Assembly: GCF_027214025.1 (NCBI RefSeq)
Contig: NZ_JAPWHB010000005.1
Span: 382,575-446,574, forward strand
Direction: 5' to 3'
Origin: Parahoeflea alexandrii
Lineage (GTDB): Bacteria > Pseudomonadota > Alphaproteobacteria > Rhizobiales > Rhizobiaceae
DNA length: 64,000 bases
Shown here: one piece after another, positions 25,978 through 36,184 of the stretch
How the letters are laid out: each line of letters begins with the position of its first letter
Numbering within the stretch: position 1 is the first letter of the stretch
The notes under the pieces: model-generated
Databases searched by the model: none
What the model saw: the letters and a program-made list of their open reading frames with translations, nothing else
Told to the model about the DNA's origin: nothing
Program-made: the position numbers and the translations under genes

Positions 25978-26826
25978 ATGGCCCGCAGGATAACCGATCT
26001 TGATCAACTGACCGGCAGCGCCGACATCTTGTTGTGCGATGTATGGGGTGTCATCCACAATGGCGTCAACCCCTTTCAATTGTCTGTTGAAGCCTTGAAG
26101 GCGGCGCGGCAACGCGGGCAGACCGTTGTTCTGATCACCAATTCCCCGCGGCCGGCCGCGGGCGTTATCCGCCAGTTCGAGACCATCGGCGTCGATCCAG
26201 AAAGCTGGGATGACATCGTCACGTCGGGCGACGTGACCCGGCAACTGGTCAAGGAAGGGCCGAAGAGGATCTATTTCCTCGGGCCAGAACGCGACAGCGC
26301 ACTTGTCGAGGGCCTCGACGTCGAACTCGTCGAGCCCGACGCCGCACAGGCGGTCTTGTGCACGGGCCTTTTCGACGACGAGACCGAGCAGGCCGAGGAT
26401 TACCGCAGCATGCTGGAGAGCTTCAGGGCGCGCGACCTGCCGTTCATATGCGCCAATCCCGACCGCATGGTCGAGCGCGGCGACCGGTTGGTGCCTTGCG
26501 CGGGAGCCCTGGCGGATCTCTATGTCGAGCTTGGCGGCGAGACACGAATTGCCGGCAAGCCGCATGCGCCGATCTATCGCGAGGCGATGGCGCGCGCCCG
26601 TGCCATCCGCGGCAGCGCCGATCAGGCGCGGGCGTTGGCGATCGGCGATGGCGTGCACACCGATATCCGCGGTGCCCTGGACAATGGATTTGAAGCCGTC
26701 TTCATTGCGCGGGGAATACACGCCAACCACTATCTCAATGGTCGGGCGACCGACGAGGCACGGCTGCAGGCCTTTCTCGATGCCGAAGGCGTGGCTCCAG
26801 CCTACTGGATGGAATGGCTTGCCTGA
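25978..26826 (+). CDS. HAD-IIA family hydrolase
   Basis: A 282-residue HAD-IIA phosphatase of the TIGR01459 type (about 280 residues, as here). Motif I is LLCDVWGVIHNG (about residues 18-29), where the first Asp is the nucleophile and the second position is Trp rather than Asp, a feature of this group. ITNSPRP and the motif III region AGKPHAPIY (about 187-195), then IGDGVHTDIRGA (about 221-232) complete the fold. Substrate unknown. It precedes ribF by 22 bases on the same strand and may be co-transcribed, as is common in rhizobia. Starts at an ATG with an AGGAA-type site. Confidence 0.88.
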   Translation: MARRITDLDQLTGSADILLCDVWGVIHNGVNPFQLSVEALKAARQRGQTVVLITNSPRPAAGVIRQFETIGVDPESWDDIVTSGDVTRQLVKEGPKRIYFLGPERDSALVEGLDVELVEPDAAQAVLCTGLFDDETEQAEDYRSMLESFRARDLPFICANPDRMVERGDRLVPCAGALADLYVELGGETRIAGKPHAPIYREAMARARAIRGSADQARALAIGDGVHTDIRGALDNGFEAVFIARGIHANHYLNGRATDEARLQAFLDAEGVAPAYWMEWLA

Positions 26827-26848
26827 AGAAAGCGGAACAGGGACAGAA

Positions 26849-27838
26849 ATGGCGCGTCGATTTCACGGTGCCGAGACGTTCGCAGCCGAACTGAGGGGCG
26901 GCGTCGTGGCGATTGGCAATTTTGACGGCGTTCACCGCGGTCATCAGGCCGTGCTGGCGCGCGCCACCGAGATATCGCGGGCTGCAGGCGTCCCCTCGAT
27001 CGTGCTGAGCTTCGAACCCCATCCGCGCACGGTCTTCCGTCCCGATCAGCCGGTCTTCCGCCTGACGCCTGCGCCGATGAAGGCGATGATCCTGGGGCAA
27101 CTTGGCTTTGACGCCATCGTCGAGCAATCCTTCGATCAGGCGTTTTCGTCTCAGAGCGCCGAGGATTTCGTCACCGGGATCCTATGCGGACGGCTTGGCG
27201 TGCATCATGTCGTCACCGGCTACGACTTTCACTTCGGCAAGGGCCGAGAGGGCAATCCGGACTACCTGATGAAGGCCGGTGTAAGGCACGGTTTCGGGGT
27301 CACCCTGGTGGAGCAGTTCCAGGACGAGAGCGCTGAAGTGGTCTCCTCGAGCCGTATCCGCGAGGCGCTGGCGGCTGGCGATGTGGCGCTGGCCAACGGA
27401 TTGCTCGGCTATCGCTATGCTGTCTCTGCCGAGGTTCTGCACGGCCAGAAACTCGGACGCACACTCGGCTACCCGACGGCCAACATGGCGCTGCCTCCGG
27501 AAACGGGGCTTGAACCCGGCATCTATGCCGTTCGCTTCCGCCGCGCTGACGGAACAATTCATGATGGCGTGGCGAGCTTTGGCCGCAGGCCGACGGTTGC
27601 CGAAGACGGCGCGGCCTTGCTGCTCGAAACGTTCCTGTTCGATTTTGCCGGCGATCTCTATGGTGAGACCTGCACGGTTTCGTTCGTCTCGAGATTGCGC
27701 GGCGAGGAAAAATTCGATGGTCTTGACCCATTGGTGGCGCAGATGAAGATCGATGAGGCCGAAGCGCGCGCGGTGCTTGGTTCGTTGCAGCCGCTGTCGC
27801 CGCTGGATGTTGCCATGACCTTCGAGGCCGCTGGATGA
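26849..27838 (+). CDS. ribF: Bifunctional riboflavin kinase/FAD synthetase
   Basis: A 329-residue RibF. The N-terminal FAD synthetase (nucleotidyltransferase) domain has the hallmark AIGNFDGVHRGHQ (about residues 21-33), and the HFGKGREGN segment is the second family motif. The C-terminal riboflavin kinase domain (about residues 185-310) includes GYPTANM and ETFLFDFAGDLYG. It converts riboflavin to FMN and then FAD. The ATG at 26849 is chosen over an earlier in-frame start inside the HAD gene. The stop overlaps the next SDR gene (ATGA), a coupling of unclear meaning. Confidence 0.96.
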   Translation: MARRFHGAETFAAELRGGVVAIGNFDGVHRGHQAVLARATEISRAAGVPSIVLSFEPHPRTVFRPDQPVFRLTPAPMKAMILGQLGFDAIVEQSFDQAFSSQSAEDFVTGILCGRLGVHHVVTGYDFHFGKGREGNPDYLMKAGVRHGFGVTLVEQFQDESAEVVSSSRIREALAAGDVALANGLLGYRYAVSAEVLHGQKLGRTLGYPTANMALPPETGLEPGIYAVRFRRADGTIHDGVASFGRRPTVAEDGAALLLETFLFDFAGDLYGETCTVSFVSRLRGEEKFDGLDPLVAQMKIDEAEARAVLGSLQPLSPLDVAMTFEAAG

Positions 27839-28554
27839 TCGGTGCCAGGTCGCGCCGTATCCTGATCACCGGCGGAAACGCCGGTCTCGGTCTGGCACTC
27901 GCGAAAAAGCTTGCGCGGCGCCACTCGCTTCTATTGAGCGGACGGAAATCCCAAAACGAGGTTGCGGGCACGTTGCCGCCCGGTGCCGGCTATGTCGTCG
28001 CCGATCAGAGCGACCCCGAAAAATCGGCCCTGGCGCTCGTCCGCGGTATTCGCGATTTCGGCTGGGACGGTCTCGACAACGCGGTGCTCAATGCCGGCAT
28101 CGGCATTGCCGCCGTTGACGGCGTCGACAGCGCGGAGGCGATCCGCCAGACCCTCGATGTGAATCTGCTCGCCGCCATCCTGCAGGCCCGGGCGCTGTTT
28201 CCGCTTCTGAAGAAGTCCAGCGGAACACTGACGCTCATCGGCTCGGTGGCGCACAAGGGATCGGCGACGATCCCCGCCTATGCCGCATCAAAAGCCGGGT
28301 TGCACGGCTTTGCCCGTGCCTTGCGGTCCGAATGGAAGGGCCAGGTCGCGGTCCAGGTGCTTCATCCGGGGCCGGCGAAAACCGATATCCATGAAAAGGC
28401 CGGGTATGATCCCGGCCGCATGCGGGCGCTGTTTCTGGCGCCGGACGATATCGCCGCCATGATGGCGTCGGCCATCGCCTCACGCCGTTCGCCGGCAACC
28501 TTGTCATGGGTGAGATATCTCAACGGCGGCGCCTTTACCGGGAGGCGCCTGTGA
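27835..28554 (+). CDS. Short-chain dehydrogenase/reductase (first of pair)
   Basis: A 239-residue classical SDR: cofactor motif ITGGNAGLGLAL (about residues 11-22), NAGIG (about 86-90), a Ser near residue 131 and the catalytic YAASKAG (about 146-152). The substrate is unknown. The start overlaps the ribF stop by four bases and the stop overlaps the start of the following SDR (GTGA), so this gene sits in a tightly coupled run. The two SDRs are not close copies of one another. They may work on one substrate or form a heteromer; evidence is positional. Confidence 0.88.
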   Translation: MIGARSRRILITGGNAGLGLALAKKLARRHSLLLSGRKSQNEVAGTLPPGAGYVVADQSDPEKSALALVRGIRDFGWDGLDNAVLNAGIGIAAVDGVDSAEAIRQTLDVNLLAAILQARALFPLLKKSSGTLTLIGSVAHKGSATIPAYAASKAGLHGFARALRSEWKGQVAVQVLHPGPAKTDIHEKAGYDPGRMRALFLAPDDIAAMMASAIASRRSPATLSWVRYLNGGAFTGRRL

Positions 28555-29303
28555 AGTCCGGCCCCAGACGGGCTCTTGTCACCGGCGGCAGCGCCGGCCT
28601 GGGAGCTGCATTGGTGGATTGGCTGCTGGCCAATGGCTACGAGGTCGTTGTGCTCGATCGGGATCGCCCATGGACCGGCAAGACATCTGTTGACTTCATT
28701 CGCTGCGATCTCGCGAGCCGGACTGAACTGGACGGCGTCCTGCCCGATCTGGTGTCCGGCGGCCCCTATGACCTGGTGTTCCTCAACGCGGGCATCAACG
28801 CCACCGGCAAATTCGAGGCTCTGGATCCGCGGACCCATGTCGAGGTGCTCCGCGTCAACACCGAGGCGCCGATGGTCATTGCCGCGGCGCTTTTTGAGGC
28901 GAAAGCCTGCAGGGCAGGGGCGGCAATGGTCTTTGTCGCTTCTCTTTCGCATTTCACCGGTTATCCGGGCGCGGCCAGCTATGCGGCCTCCAAGGATGCG
29001 CTGGCGATCTACGCCAGGAGCATGCGCAAATATGCGGCATCCAGGGGCGTGAGCCTGACCGTCGCCTTCCCCGGTCCGCTAAAGACAGACCATGCCGAGC
29101 GGTACTCCCCCGAGGGCGCCGATGGCAGCAAGCGGATGGATCCGGATCGGGCGGCAAGCCTCATACTTACCGATGCGCTGGCGGGGAAGAAGACTTCGAT
29201 TCCCGGCGCTGGCAATCGTGCCTTTGCTGTTGTTGGCAGAATGTTCCCGAAACCGGTGACAGCCATGATGCGCAGGCTTTTATATGATCGGCTCAAGTCA
29301 TAG
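28551..29303 (+). CDS. Short-chain dehydrogenase/reductase (second of pair)
   Basis: A 250-residue SDR: VTGGSAGLGAAL (about residues 9-20) for cofactor binding, NAGIN (about 81-85), and YAASKDA (about 144-150), with a C-terminal extension of about 30 residues. The start is a GTG that overlaps the previous stop; an earlier ATG at 28506 is in-frame but would overlap the first SDR by 49 bases and adds an unlike N-terminus, so it is rejected. Substrate unknown. It is the last gene before the 255-base gap in front of ileS. Confidence 0.86.
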   Translation: MKSGPRRALVTGGSAGLGAALVDWLLANGYEVVVLDRDRPWTGKTSVDFIRCDLASRTELDGVLPDLVSGGPYDLVFLNAGINATGKFEALDPRTHVEVLRVNTEAPMVIAAALFEAKACRAGAAMVFVASLSHFTGYPGAASYAASKDALAIYARSMRKYAASRGVSLTVAFPGPLKTDHAERYSPEGADGSKRMDPDRAASLILTDALAGKKTSIPGAGNRAFAVVGRMFPKPVTAMMRRLLYDRLKS

Positions 29304-29558
29304 CGGCAGGAGTTTTGGAACGTGAAGGCATTGCATTGCGCAATCTTCTTTTCACGCGCACCAAAAACGATTATGAACCCGACCCATGACCACGGCTGTC
29401 AAGATCATAGGCGCTCCGCCGATACGAATTATGGTCCCGGTTTCCCGCTGAGCTGAGCTCGCAGGAGACCGGGCAATCTGGCGCGCCCGCAGCGCCCGCT
29501 TTCGAATTCTCCGATACACTGTCTACCACGGGCCATCGGCCCAGAAGATTGCGACACC

Positions 29559-32546
29559 ATGACCGATACCAACGACACGCTCGACTATTCCAAGACGCTC
29601 TATCTGCCGGAAACCGAATTTCCGATGCGCGGCGGCCTGCCGCAGAAGGAACCCGAACTGGTTGCCCGCTGGCAGCAGATGCGGCTTTACGACAGGCTGC
29701 GCACCACCTCCGCCGGACGCCCGAAATATGTGCTGCACGACGGCCCGCCCTATGCCAACGGCAACATCCACATCGGCCATGCGCTCAACAAGATCCTGAA
29801 AGACGTGATCACCCGCTCGTTCCAGATGCGCGGTTTCGATTCCAACTACGTGCCGGGCTGGGATTGCCACGGCCTGCCGATTGAGTGGAAGATCGAGGAG
29901 GAGAACTACCGTTCGAAGGGCAAGGAAAAACCCAACCTCAAGGAATCGGCGGCGATGCTCGAATTCCGCAAGGAATGCCGCGCCTATGCCGAGCACTGGG
30001 TGTCTGTTCAGTCGGACGAGTTCAAGCGTCTGGGCATCGAGGGCGATTTCGACAAGCCCTACAAGACCATGGATTTCCATTCCGAAGCCCGCATTGCCGG
30101 CGAATTGTTGAAGATCGCCAAATCCGGCCAGCTCTACCGCGGCTCCAAGCCGATCATGTGGTCGGTGGTCGAACGCACCGCGCTCGCCGAAGCCGAGGTC
30201 GAGTATCAGCCCTATGAGAGCGACACGATCTGGGTGAAGTTTCCGGTGGTCCCGAAATCAGCAATGGTTGGAAGGGATGAGGCAGGACACTTCGAGTCCG
30301 GCAGAACACAATCAGAGTGGGAGCTAAATGGTGCCTCGGTCGTCATCTGGACCACCACGCCCTGGACCATCCCCGGCAACCGCGCCGTCTCGTTTTCGGA
30401 TCGCATCGCCTATGGTCTCTACCAGGTCACGGCGGCGGAAAACGACTTCGGTCCGCAACCCGGCGAGAAGCTGATCTTCGCCGATGCCCTTGCCGAAGAG
30501 TGCTTCACCAAGGCGAAGCTTCAGTTCAAGCGGCTTTCCGATGTCAAGCCGTCAGACCTTGAAGGCATGGTCTGCGACCATCCGCTCAAGGGCCTCGGTG
30601 GCGGCTATGATTTCGCTGTGCCGCTGATCGCCGGCGATCATGTCACCGACGATGCCGGTACCGGCTTCGTGCACACCGCGCCCGGCCATGGCCGCGAAGA
30701 CTTCGAGGCATGGATGGACGCGGCCCGCGATCTCGAAGCGCGCGGTATCTCGGCTGCGATCCCCTTCACCGTCGACGATGCCGGCTACTACACCAAGGAT
30801 GCGCCGGGCCTCGGGCCGGATCGCGAAGGCGGACCGGCGCGGGTCATCGATGACAAGGGCAAGAAGGGCGACGCCAACCAAGCCGTCATCACCGCGCTGA
30901 TCGAGGCCGGCAACCTGTTCTCCCGCGGCCGCCTCAAGCACGACTACCCGCATTCATGGCGCTCGAAGAAGCCGATCATCTTCCGCAACACGCCGCAATG
31001 GTTTGTTCATATGGACAAGGATTTCGGCGACGGCACCACGCTGCGCACCCGCGCGCTCAAGGGCATCGATGAGACCCGCTTCGTCCCCGCCTCGGGCCAG
31101 AACCGCCTGCGCGGCATGATCGAGGATCGTCCCGACTGGGTGCTCTCGCGCCAGCGCGCCTGGGGCGTGCCGATCTGCGTCTTCGCCGATGCCGATGGCA
31201 ATGTACTTCTGGACGAGGCCGTCAACGCCCGTATTCTCGAAGCCTTCGAGGCCGAGGGCGCCGACGCCTGGTTCGCAGAAGGCGCCCGCGAGCGCTTCCT
31301 CGGAAACCACGCCAGCGATCCGAAATGGATCCAGGTCACCGACATTCTCGATGTCTGGTTCGACTCGGGCTGCACCCATGTCTTCACGCTGGAAGACCGT
31401 CCCGATCTGAAATGGCCGGCCGACGTCTACCTCGAAGGCTCGGACCAGCACCGCGGCTGGTTCCATTCCTCGCTCCTCGAAAGCTGCGCCACCCGCGGCC
31501 GTGCGCCTTACGACGCAGTCATCACCCATGGCTTCACCATGGCCGAGGACGGCCGCAAGATGTCGAAGTCTTTGAACAATCAGGTCTTCCCACAGGACAT
31601 CATGAAGGAGTCCGGCGCCGACATTCTGCGCCTGTGGGTGATGAACACCGACTACTGGGAAGATCAGCGCCTCGGCAAGACGGTGATCAAGACCAACATC
31701 GATGCCTATCGCAAGCTGCGCAACACCATCCGCTGGATGCTCGGCACGCTCGCGCATGATGGCGGTGAAGCCATCTCGCCGGCAGACATGCCCGAACTCG
31801 AGCGGCTGATGCTGCACCGGCTCTCCGAGCTCGATCAGCTGGTCCGCACCGGCTATGACAATTTCGATTTCAAGCGCATCTCGCGGGCGCTGACCGATTT
31901 TGCCAATATCGAGCTCTCCGCCTTCTATTTCGATGTCCGCAAGGATGCGCTCTATTGCGATGCGCCGTCGAGCCTGCGCCGCAGGGCTTCGCTGCAGGTC
32001 ATCCGGAAGATCTTCGATTGCCTGGTGACTTGGCTTGCGCCGATGCTGCCCTTCACCATGGAAGAAGCCTGGCTCTCTCACAGGCCGGACGCCGAATCCG
32101 TGCACCTGGAACAGTTCCCCGAGGTTCCCGGAGCCTGGCGCGATGAGGCCCTTGCCGCCAAGTGGAAGAAGATCCGCACCGTACGCCGAGTCGTTACCGG
32201 CGCCCTGGAAATCGAGCGCCGTGAAAAACGCATCGGTTCGTCGCTGGAAGCGGCACCCGTGGTCTACATCACCGACCCGGCGCTGGTTGAAGCGGTCGGC
32301 GACAGCGACTTTGCGGAAATCTGCATCACGTCCGGCGTCCGCGTCGAGACCGGCGAGGGGCCCGATGACGCGTTCCGCATCGATGAGGTCGGCGCGGTTG
32401 CGGTTATTCCCGCCCTCGCCGAGGGGACGAAATGCGCCCGTTCCTGGCGGATCACCGACGACGTCGGCTCCGACCCGGAGTTTCCTGATGTTTCAGCCCG
32501 CGACGCCGCCGCCCTGCGCGAGCTCAAGGCGCTGGGACGGTTGTGA
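29559..32546 (+). CDS. ileS: Isoleucine-tRNA ligase
   Basis: A 995-residue class I synthetase charging tRNA-Ile. HIGH occurs in [16 protein letters not shown] (about residues 68-83), the editing (CP1) domain includes [12 protein letters not shown] (about 265-276), and KMSKS occurs in [11 protein letters not shown] (about residues 666-676). The C-terminus is short and without the zinc-binding extension of E. coli IleS. The segment around residues 227-260 (30240-30330) is an insertion-like, AT-richer stretch (about 52% GC by hand count), unlike flanking codons. It stands alone; the preceding 255 bases should hold the promoter. A GC-rich hairpin follows. Confidence 0.96.
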   Translation: MTDTNDTLDYSKTLYLPETEFPMRGGLPQKEPELVARWQQMRLYDRLRTTSAGRPKYVLHDGPPYANGNIHIGHALNKILKDVITRSFQMRGFDSNYVPGWDCHGLPIEWKIEEENYRSKGKEKPNLKESAAMLEFRKECRAYAEHWVSVQSDEFKRLGIEGDFDKPYKTMDFHSEARIAGELLKIAKSGQLYRGSKPIMWSVVERTALAEAEVEYQPYESDTIWVKFPVVPKSAMVGRDEAGHFESGRTQSEWELNGASVVIWTTTPWTIPGNRAVSFSDRIAYGLYQVTAAENDFGPQPGEKLIFADALAEECFTKAKLQFKRLSDVKPSDLEGMVCDHPLKGLGGGYDFAVPLIAGDHVTDDAGTGFVHTAPGHGREDFEAWMDAARDLEARGISAAIPFTVDDAGYYTKDAPGLGPDREGGPARVIDDKGKKGDANQAVITALIEAGNLFSRGRLKHDYPHSWRSKKPIIFRNTPQWFVHMDKDFGDGTTLRTRALKGIDETRFVPASGQNRLRGMIEDRPDWVLSRQRAWGVPICVFADADGNVLLDEAVNARILEAFEAEGADAWFAEGARERFLGNHASDPKWIQVTDILDVWFDSGCTHVFTLEDRPDLKWPADVYLEGSDQHRGWFHSSLLESCATRGRAPYDAVITHGFTMAEDGRKMSKSLNNQVFPQDIMKESGADILRLWVMNTDYWEDQRLGKTVIKTNIDAYRKLRNTIRWMLGTLAHDGGEAISPADMPELERLMLHRLSELDQLVRTGYDNFDFKRISRALTDFANIELSAFYFDVRKDALYCDAPSSLRRRASLQVIRKIFDCLVTWLAPMLPFTMEEAWLSHRPDAESVHLEQFPEVPGAWRDEALAAKWKKIRTVRRVVTGALEIERREKRIGSSLEAAPVVYITDPALVEAVGDSDFAEICITSGVRVETGEGPDDAFRIDEVGAVAVIPALAEGTKCARSWRITDDVGSDPEFPDVSARDAAALRELKALGRL

Positions 32547-32550
32547 TATT

Positions 32551-32582
32551 CCGCCGGACCCCGGTTGTCCGGGATCCGGCGG
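32551..32582 (+). terminator. GC-rich hairpin after ileS
   Basis: An inverted repeat of 13 paired bases (CCGCCGGA, then CCCGG, loop TTGT, CCGGG, TCCGGCGG, with one mismatch) starts five bases after the ileS stop. No U-tract follows immediately, so it could be a weak terminator or an mRNA stabiliser. Confidence 0.5.
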
Positions 32583-32726
32583 CTTCAAAGCCGGTTCGGG
32601 GGCATTTTTCCCGGGGTCAATTGCCCTTGTTGTCCCAATCCGGTAAAACCCTGCCTGAAAATGGCCGGATTGTGCGGCGACAATCAGTACCAATACCAAG
32701 CGACTGTCTGAGACGGGATCCTGTGC

Positions 32727-33386
32727 ATGACAATGAAGACCGAGTATCGCGCCGGCGTGACAATAGGCGCACTCATTGCCGCAAGCCTTGCGCTTTCAGG
32801 CTGCATGGGGCCGACCTATGGCACCGACAAGACATCTACCGCGCAGCTGATGGATGATATCGGCAGCATCGCGTCGATCGGGTCCCCGAGAAAAGGGGCG
32901 GACATTGAGTACAAGCCACGCCCTGCAATTGTTAAGCCGGTAGAGACCGCGGATCTTCCGGCGCCGCAGCAGAACGTCGCCGAAAACAACCCGGCATGGG
33001 TGGAATCACCCGAGCAGACCCGCCAACGCCTGTTGGCCGAGGCCGATGCCAATTCCGGCAATACGGCCTACACATCCCCCTTGGCTAGGCCGGAAGTCGC
33101 AAAACGCAAGACAGGGCCCCGGTTGTTTGGCCGTGCGGCCGAAGCTGCGCCATCTATCAACGATGCGGTGCAGCAGCGCCAAGCTTATCAGCAAGCGCGG
33201 AAAATCCAGTCGGGCGCCTATTCAGATCGTCGCCGGTTCCTGTCCGATCCGCCCCTGGCCTATCGCCAGCCGGCAGAGACCGCCCCGATAGGCGAACTCG
33301 GTGAATCCGAGCGCGCGAAGGAGAAGCGTTGGAAGGAAGAGGCAGAGAAGGCCGGAACCGGCAAGCGGAAATGGTGGCCCTGGTAA
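32727..33386 (+). CDS. Conserved lipoprotein
   Basis: A 219-residue probable outer-membrane lipoprotein. A lipobox LALSGC with Cys near residue 26 follows a short hydrophobic signal region. The mature part is polar, with Pro-rich and charged segments, a Trp-rich end (KRKWWPW) and no recognised domain; similar proteins occur in rhizobia by memory only. It follows ileS by 180 bases and converges with tadA, separated by 16 bases. Function is not assigned. Confidence 0.82.
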   Translation: MTMKTEYRAGVTIGALIAASLALSGCMGPTYGTDKTSTAQLMDDIGSIASIGSPRKGADIEYKPRPAIVKPVETADLPAPQQNVAENNPAWVESPEQTRQRLLAEADANSGNTAYTSPLARPEVAKRKTGPRLFGRAAEAAPSINDAVQQRQAYQQARKIQSGAYSDRRRFLSDPPLAYRQPAETAPIGELGESERAKEKRWKEEAEKAGTGKRKWWPW

Positions 33387-33402
33387 GCTGCCAATAACCT
33401 TT

Positions 33403-33879
33403 TCAGCGGCGATCCCGGAAAAAGCCTTTCAGCAGTTGCATGGCGTCGTCCGAAGCGATGTCAGGATAGATCTCCGGCGTGTGGTGGCACGTGGGCTGGT
33501 TGAAAAACCGCACGCCGCTCGTCACTGCCCCGCCTTTTTCATCTTCTGCTCCGAAATAGACCCGTCTCAACCTGGCAAACGAGATCGCGGCCGCGCACAT
33601 GGTGCAGGGTTCCAGCGTGACGTAGAGATCGGCATCGGTCAGACGTTCGCTTCCCAGCTTGGTTGCCGCCTCTCTGATTGCAAGGATTTCGGCGTGCGCC
33701 GTGACGTCGTTGAATTCGCGCGTGCGGTTGCCGGCGCGCGCCAGCACAACGCCGTCGCGCACGATCACTGCGCCGACCGGAACCTCGCCACGCTCTGCCG
33801 CTGCCCGCGCTTCTTCAAGCGCCAGATCCATATATCCATTGCTGATCATCGAAAGTTCCGCCGCGACGAGACCATGCAT
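33403..33879 (-). CDS. tadA: tRNA adenosine deaminase TadA
   Basis: A 158-residue deaminase that converts A34 of tRNA-Arg(ACG) to inosine. The zinc site is HAE in VTAHAEILA (about residues 62-70), and the second motif PCTMCAAAI (about 92-100) supplies the two Cys; the proton-shuttle Glu is in HAE. The start at 33879 is chosen because TAAGGGG lies four bases upstream; a later ATG at 33849 lacks such a site. It is divergent from the pseudouridine synthase gene, with about 170 bases between. Confidence 0.94.
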   Translation of the reverse strand: MHGLVAAELSMISNGYMDLALEEARAAAERGEVPVGAVIVRDGVVLARAGNRTREFNDVTAHAEILAIREAATKLGSERLTDADLYVTLEPCTMCAAAISFARLRRVYFGAEDEKGGAVTSGVRFFNQPTCHHTPEIYPDIASDDAMQLLKGFFRDRR

Positions 33880-34050
33880 GAAACCCCTTAACCCGGCACG
33901 TCCAACCTGCTAGACAGCGATCTAGGCGGCCATACCCCATGACAACAGAACCGATCTGTCGAACGACGTATCGCCAAACCAAACATGTTACAGTGCCCGT
34001 GCGATCCCGGAAGGAACGCGGAACGCGCTGCAGAGGCAGGCAAACAACAA

Positions 34051-35565
34051 ATGACAGAACAAGACAAGCCCAAACGCGGCAAGCCGAAGTCGGACAAGAC
34101 AATACCGGAAGCGGCAGACAGCGCCACCGAAAGCGGCCGCATTGCCAAGATCCTGGCGCGTGCCGGCGTCGCATCGCGCCGCGATGCCGAGCGCATGGTT
34201 GCCGAGGGGCGGGTCAAGGTCAACGGCAAGACGCTCGATTCTCCGGCAGTCGTGGTTTCGCTGTCCGACCGCATTGAAGTTGATGACGAGGAGATCGCCG
34301 GCATCGAGCGCACCCGGCTGTGGGTCTATCACAAGCCTGCCGGGCTGGTGACGACCAACAAGGATCCCGAGGGCCGCGAGACGGTGTTTGACAGGCTGCC
34401 CAAGCATCTGCCGCGCGTCATGACCGTTGGTCGTCTCGATATCAACACCGAGGGCCTCCTGCTCCTGACCAATGATGGAGGTCTCGCCCGGACGCTTGAA
34501 CTGCCGCAGACCGGCTGGCTGCGGCGCTACCGGGTTCGCGCCTATGGCGACATCGATCAGGCAAGGCTCGATGAGCTGAAGGACGGTATCGCAGTCGAGG
34601 GCGTGCTCTACGGCGCCATTGAAGCCACGCTTGACCGCAAGCAGGGTCACAACGTCTGGATCACCATGGGGTTGCGCGAAGGCAAGAACCGCGAGATCAA
34701 GAATGTGCTCGGTGCGCTCGGCCTCGACGTGAACCGTCTGATCCGCATCTCGTTCGGACCTTTCCAGCTGGGCGATATCCGCGAAGGCGAGGTTGTCGAG
34801 ATCAAGAGCCGGACGCTGCGCGAGCAGCTTGGTGAGCGCATGATCGAGGAATCCGGCGCCAATTTCGATGCGCCGCTGAGCGAGCATATGGCCCCGCCCA
34901 AGGCCGAAGCCAAGCCCAAGCCCGCCGCCAAACCGGCGCAGCGCGAATGGATCTCGAGTTCGGAGAAAACCGAGCGCGCCCGCGCCCGCCTGGACACCAA
35001 GCCGGGGCGTCCGGCCCGCGACGGCAAGCCGTTTGGCAAGGATCGGGATCGGGCTCCTGACCGGGAGCGCGCAGACCGCAAGCCGTTTGGCGCGCCAAAG
35101 GGAGAACGGCCCGCGGCAGGCCGCAACGAGGAGCCCGGTGGCAAGCCCGCCAAGCGCAGCTTTGTGCAGCGCAGCCGCGCCTCCAATGTCTGGATGGCGC
35201 CGGGCGCGCGCCCGGTCAACGAAAAGAACAAGGCCGACGCCGAGAGCGGTCCGGAACAATCCGCGCGCAAGCAGGGCCGCGCCGATGAACGTGCAGACAA
35301 ACGCCGCGGCAGCTTTCCCAAGGGGCGCGCCAAGCCGCGCCCGCCAAGAGAGGCTGACGAGGCCGCTCCGGCGCGCGAGTTCAAGAAGCCCGGCGGCAAG
35401 CCGGGCATGAAGCCAACCGGCAAATCATCCGGAACCAGGGCCTTCGATGGTCCGTCGAAGACCAAGGGCAAGCCTTCATCGGGCGGACGTCCATCTGCAG
35501 ACAGCCGCTCGGGCAAGCCCGCCTCCGGCAAGGGACGTGGACCCGGTGCGGATCGTCGGCGGTGA
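34051..35565 (+). CDS. rluB: Pseudouridine synthase (RluB/RsuA family) with long basic tail
   Basis: A 504-residue protein. The first 265 residues are a normal S4 domain ([20 protein letters not shown], about 29-48) followed by the RluB/RsuA catalytic domain, with the catalytic Asp in [18 protein letters not shown] (about residues 128-145). It modifies rRNA uridine. Beyond residue 275 there are about 230 residues rich in Lys, Arg, Pro, Gly and Ala without domains, probably disordered and RNA-binding. The ATG at 34051 is preferred. rsmD starts inside its last 20 bases. Which uridine it acts on (RluB or RluF type) is not certain. Confidence 0.86.
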   Translation: MTEQDKPKRGKPKSDKTIPEAADSATESGRIAKILARAGVASRRDAERMVAEGRVKVNGKTLDSPAVVVSLSDRIEVDDEEIAGIERTRLWVYHKPAGLVTTNKDPEGRETVFDRLPKHLPRVMTVGRLDINTEGLLLLTNDGGLARTLELPQTGWLRRYRVRAYGDIDQARLDELKDGIAVEGVLYGAIEATLDRKQGHNVWITMGLREGKNREIKNVLGALGLDVNRLIRISFGPFQLGDIREGEVVEIKSRTLREQLGERMIEESGANFDAPLSEHMAPPKAEAKPKPAAKPAQREWISSSEKTERARARLDTKPGRPARDGKPFGKDRDRAPDRERADRKPFGAPKGERPAAGRNEEPGGKPAKRSFVQRSRASNVWMAPGARPVNEKNKADAESGPEQSARKQGRADERADKRRGSFPKGRAKPRPPREADEAAPAREFKKPGGKPGMKPTGKSSGTRAFDGPSKTKGKPSSGGRPSADSRSGKPASGKGRGPGADRRR

Positions 35566-36184
35566 ATTCCGCGGCAGAGCACTTGCCGCACCGAAAACGA
35601 TAACCATCCGGCCGACGACCGACCGGAGCCGCGAAAGCCTGTTCAACATCCTGAGCCACGCCTATCCCGAAGCCCTTGCCGGGACCCGCGTGCTGGACCT
35701 GTTTGCCGGCACCGGGGCCGTGGGGATAGAGGCGTTGTCACGGGGATGCCGGAGCGCGCTGTTTGTCGAGAGCGGCGTCGAGGGACGTGGGCTGATCCAG
35801 AAGAACATCGAGACCCTCGGACTGCAGGGCCGGGCGCGGATCTTTCGCCGCGATGCCTGCAAGCTCGGCGCGGCCGGCACGATGGGCCCCTTTGATCTCG
35901 TTTTTGCCGACCCGCCCTATGGCAGGGGTCTTGGCGAGCGGGCGCTGCAATCGGCGGCGCGCGGCGGCTGGATCGGCGATGGCGCCGTTGTCGTGCTCGA
36001 GGAAGAGGCCGCCGCGGAACCGGATCCGGGACAAGGATTTCAGCTTCTCGACAGCCGCGCATTCGGTGACACGGTGATGCGGTTCTTCCGCTATGATGTC
36101 GCCGCGACCCTGTCTGATGATCGAGCGCCACCGCACCGGCCTTTGGAAAGCAGTTTCGACAATGAGCAAGACCAAGACAGCTGA
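35546..36184 (+). CDS. rsmD: 16S rRNA (guanine-N2)-methyltransferase RsmD
   Basis: A 212-residue methyltransferase for G966 of 16S rRNA. Starting at GTG 35546 gives the family opening [11 protein letters not shown]. The SAM motif I is [18 protein letters not shown] (about residues 51-68) and the catalytic FADPPYGRG (about 124-132) is intact. Its start lies within the last 20 bases of rluB, and its stop lies 23 bases inside the patatin gene, so the three genes are translationally linked. The GTG is favoured over an earlier in-frame ATG because the protein ends up at family length. Confidence 0.93.
   Translation: MRIVGGEFRGRALAAPKTITIRPTTDRSRESLFNILSHAYPEALAGTRVLDLFAGTGAVGIEALSRGCRSALFVESGVEGRGLIQKNIETLGLQGRARIFRRDACKLGAAGTMGPFDLVFADPPYGRGLGERALQSAARGGWIGDGAVVVLEEEAAAEPDPGQGFQLLDSRAFGDTVMRFFRYDVAATLSDDRAPPHRPLESSFDNEQDQDS

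Noticed and set aside
29304-29558. T-box or other riboswitch in front of ileS
   Set aside because: No T-box specifier or antiterminator sequence is visible, and T-boxes are not typical of alphaproteobacteria.
30954-32105. Minus-strand frame of about 380 codons opposite ileS
   Set aside because: Antisense shadow of a well-supported gene; no recognisable motif.
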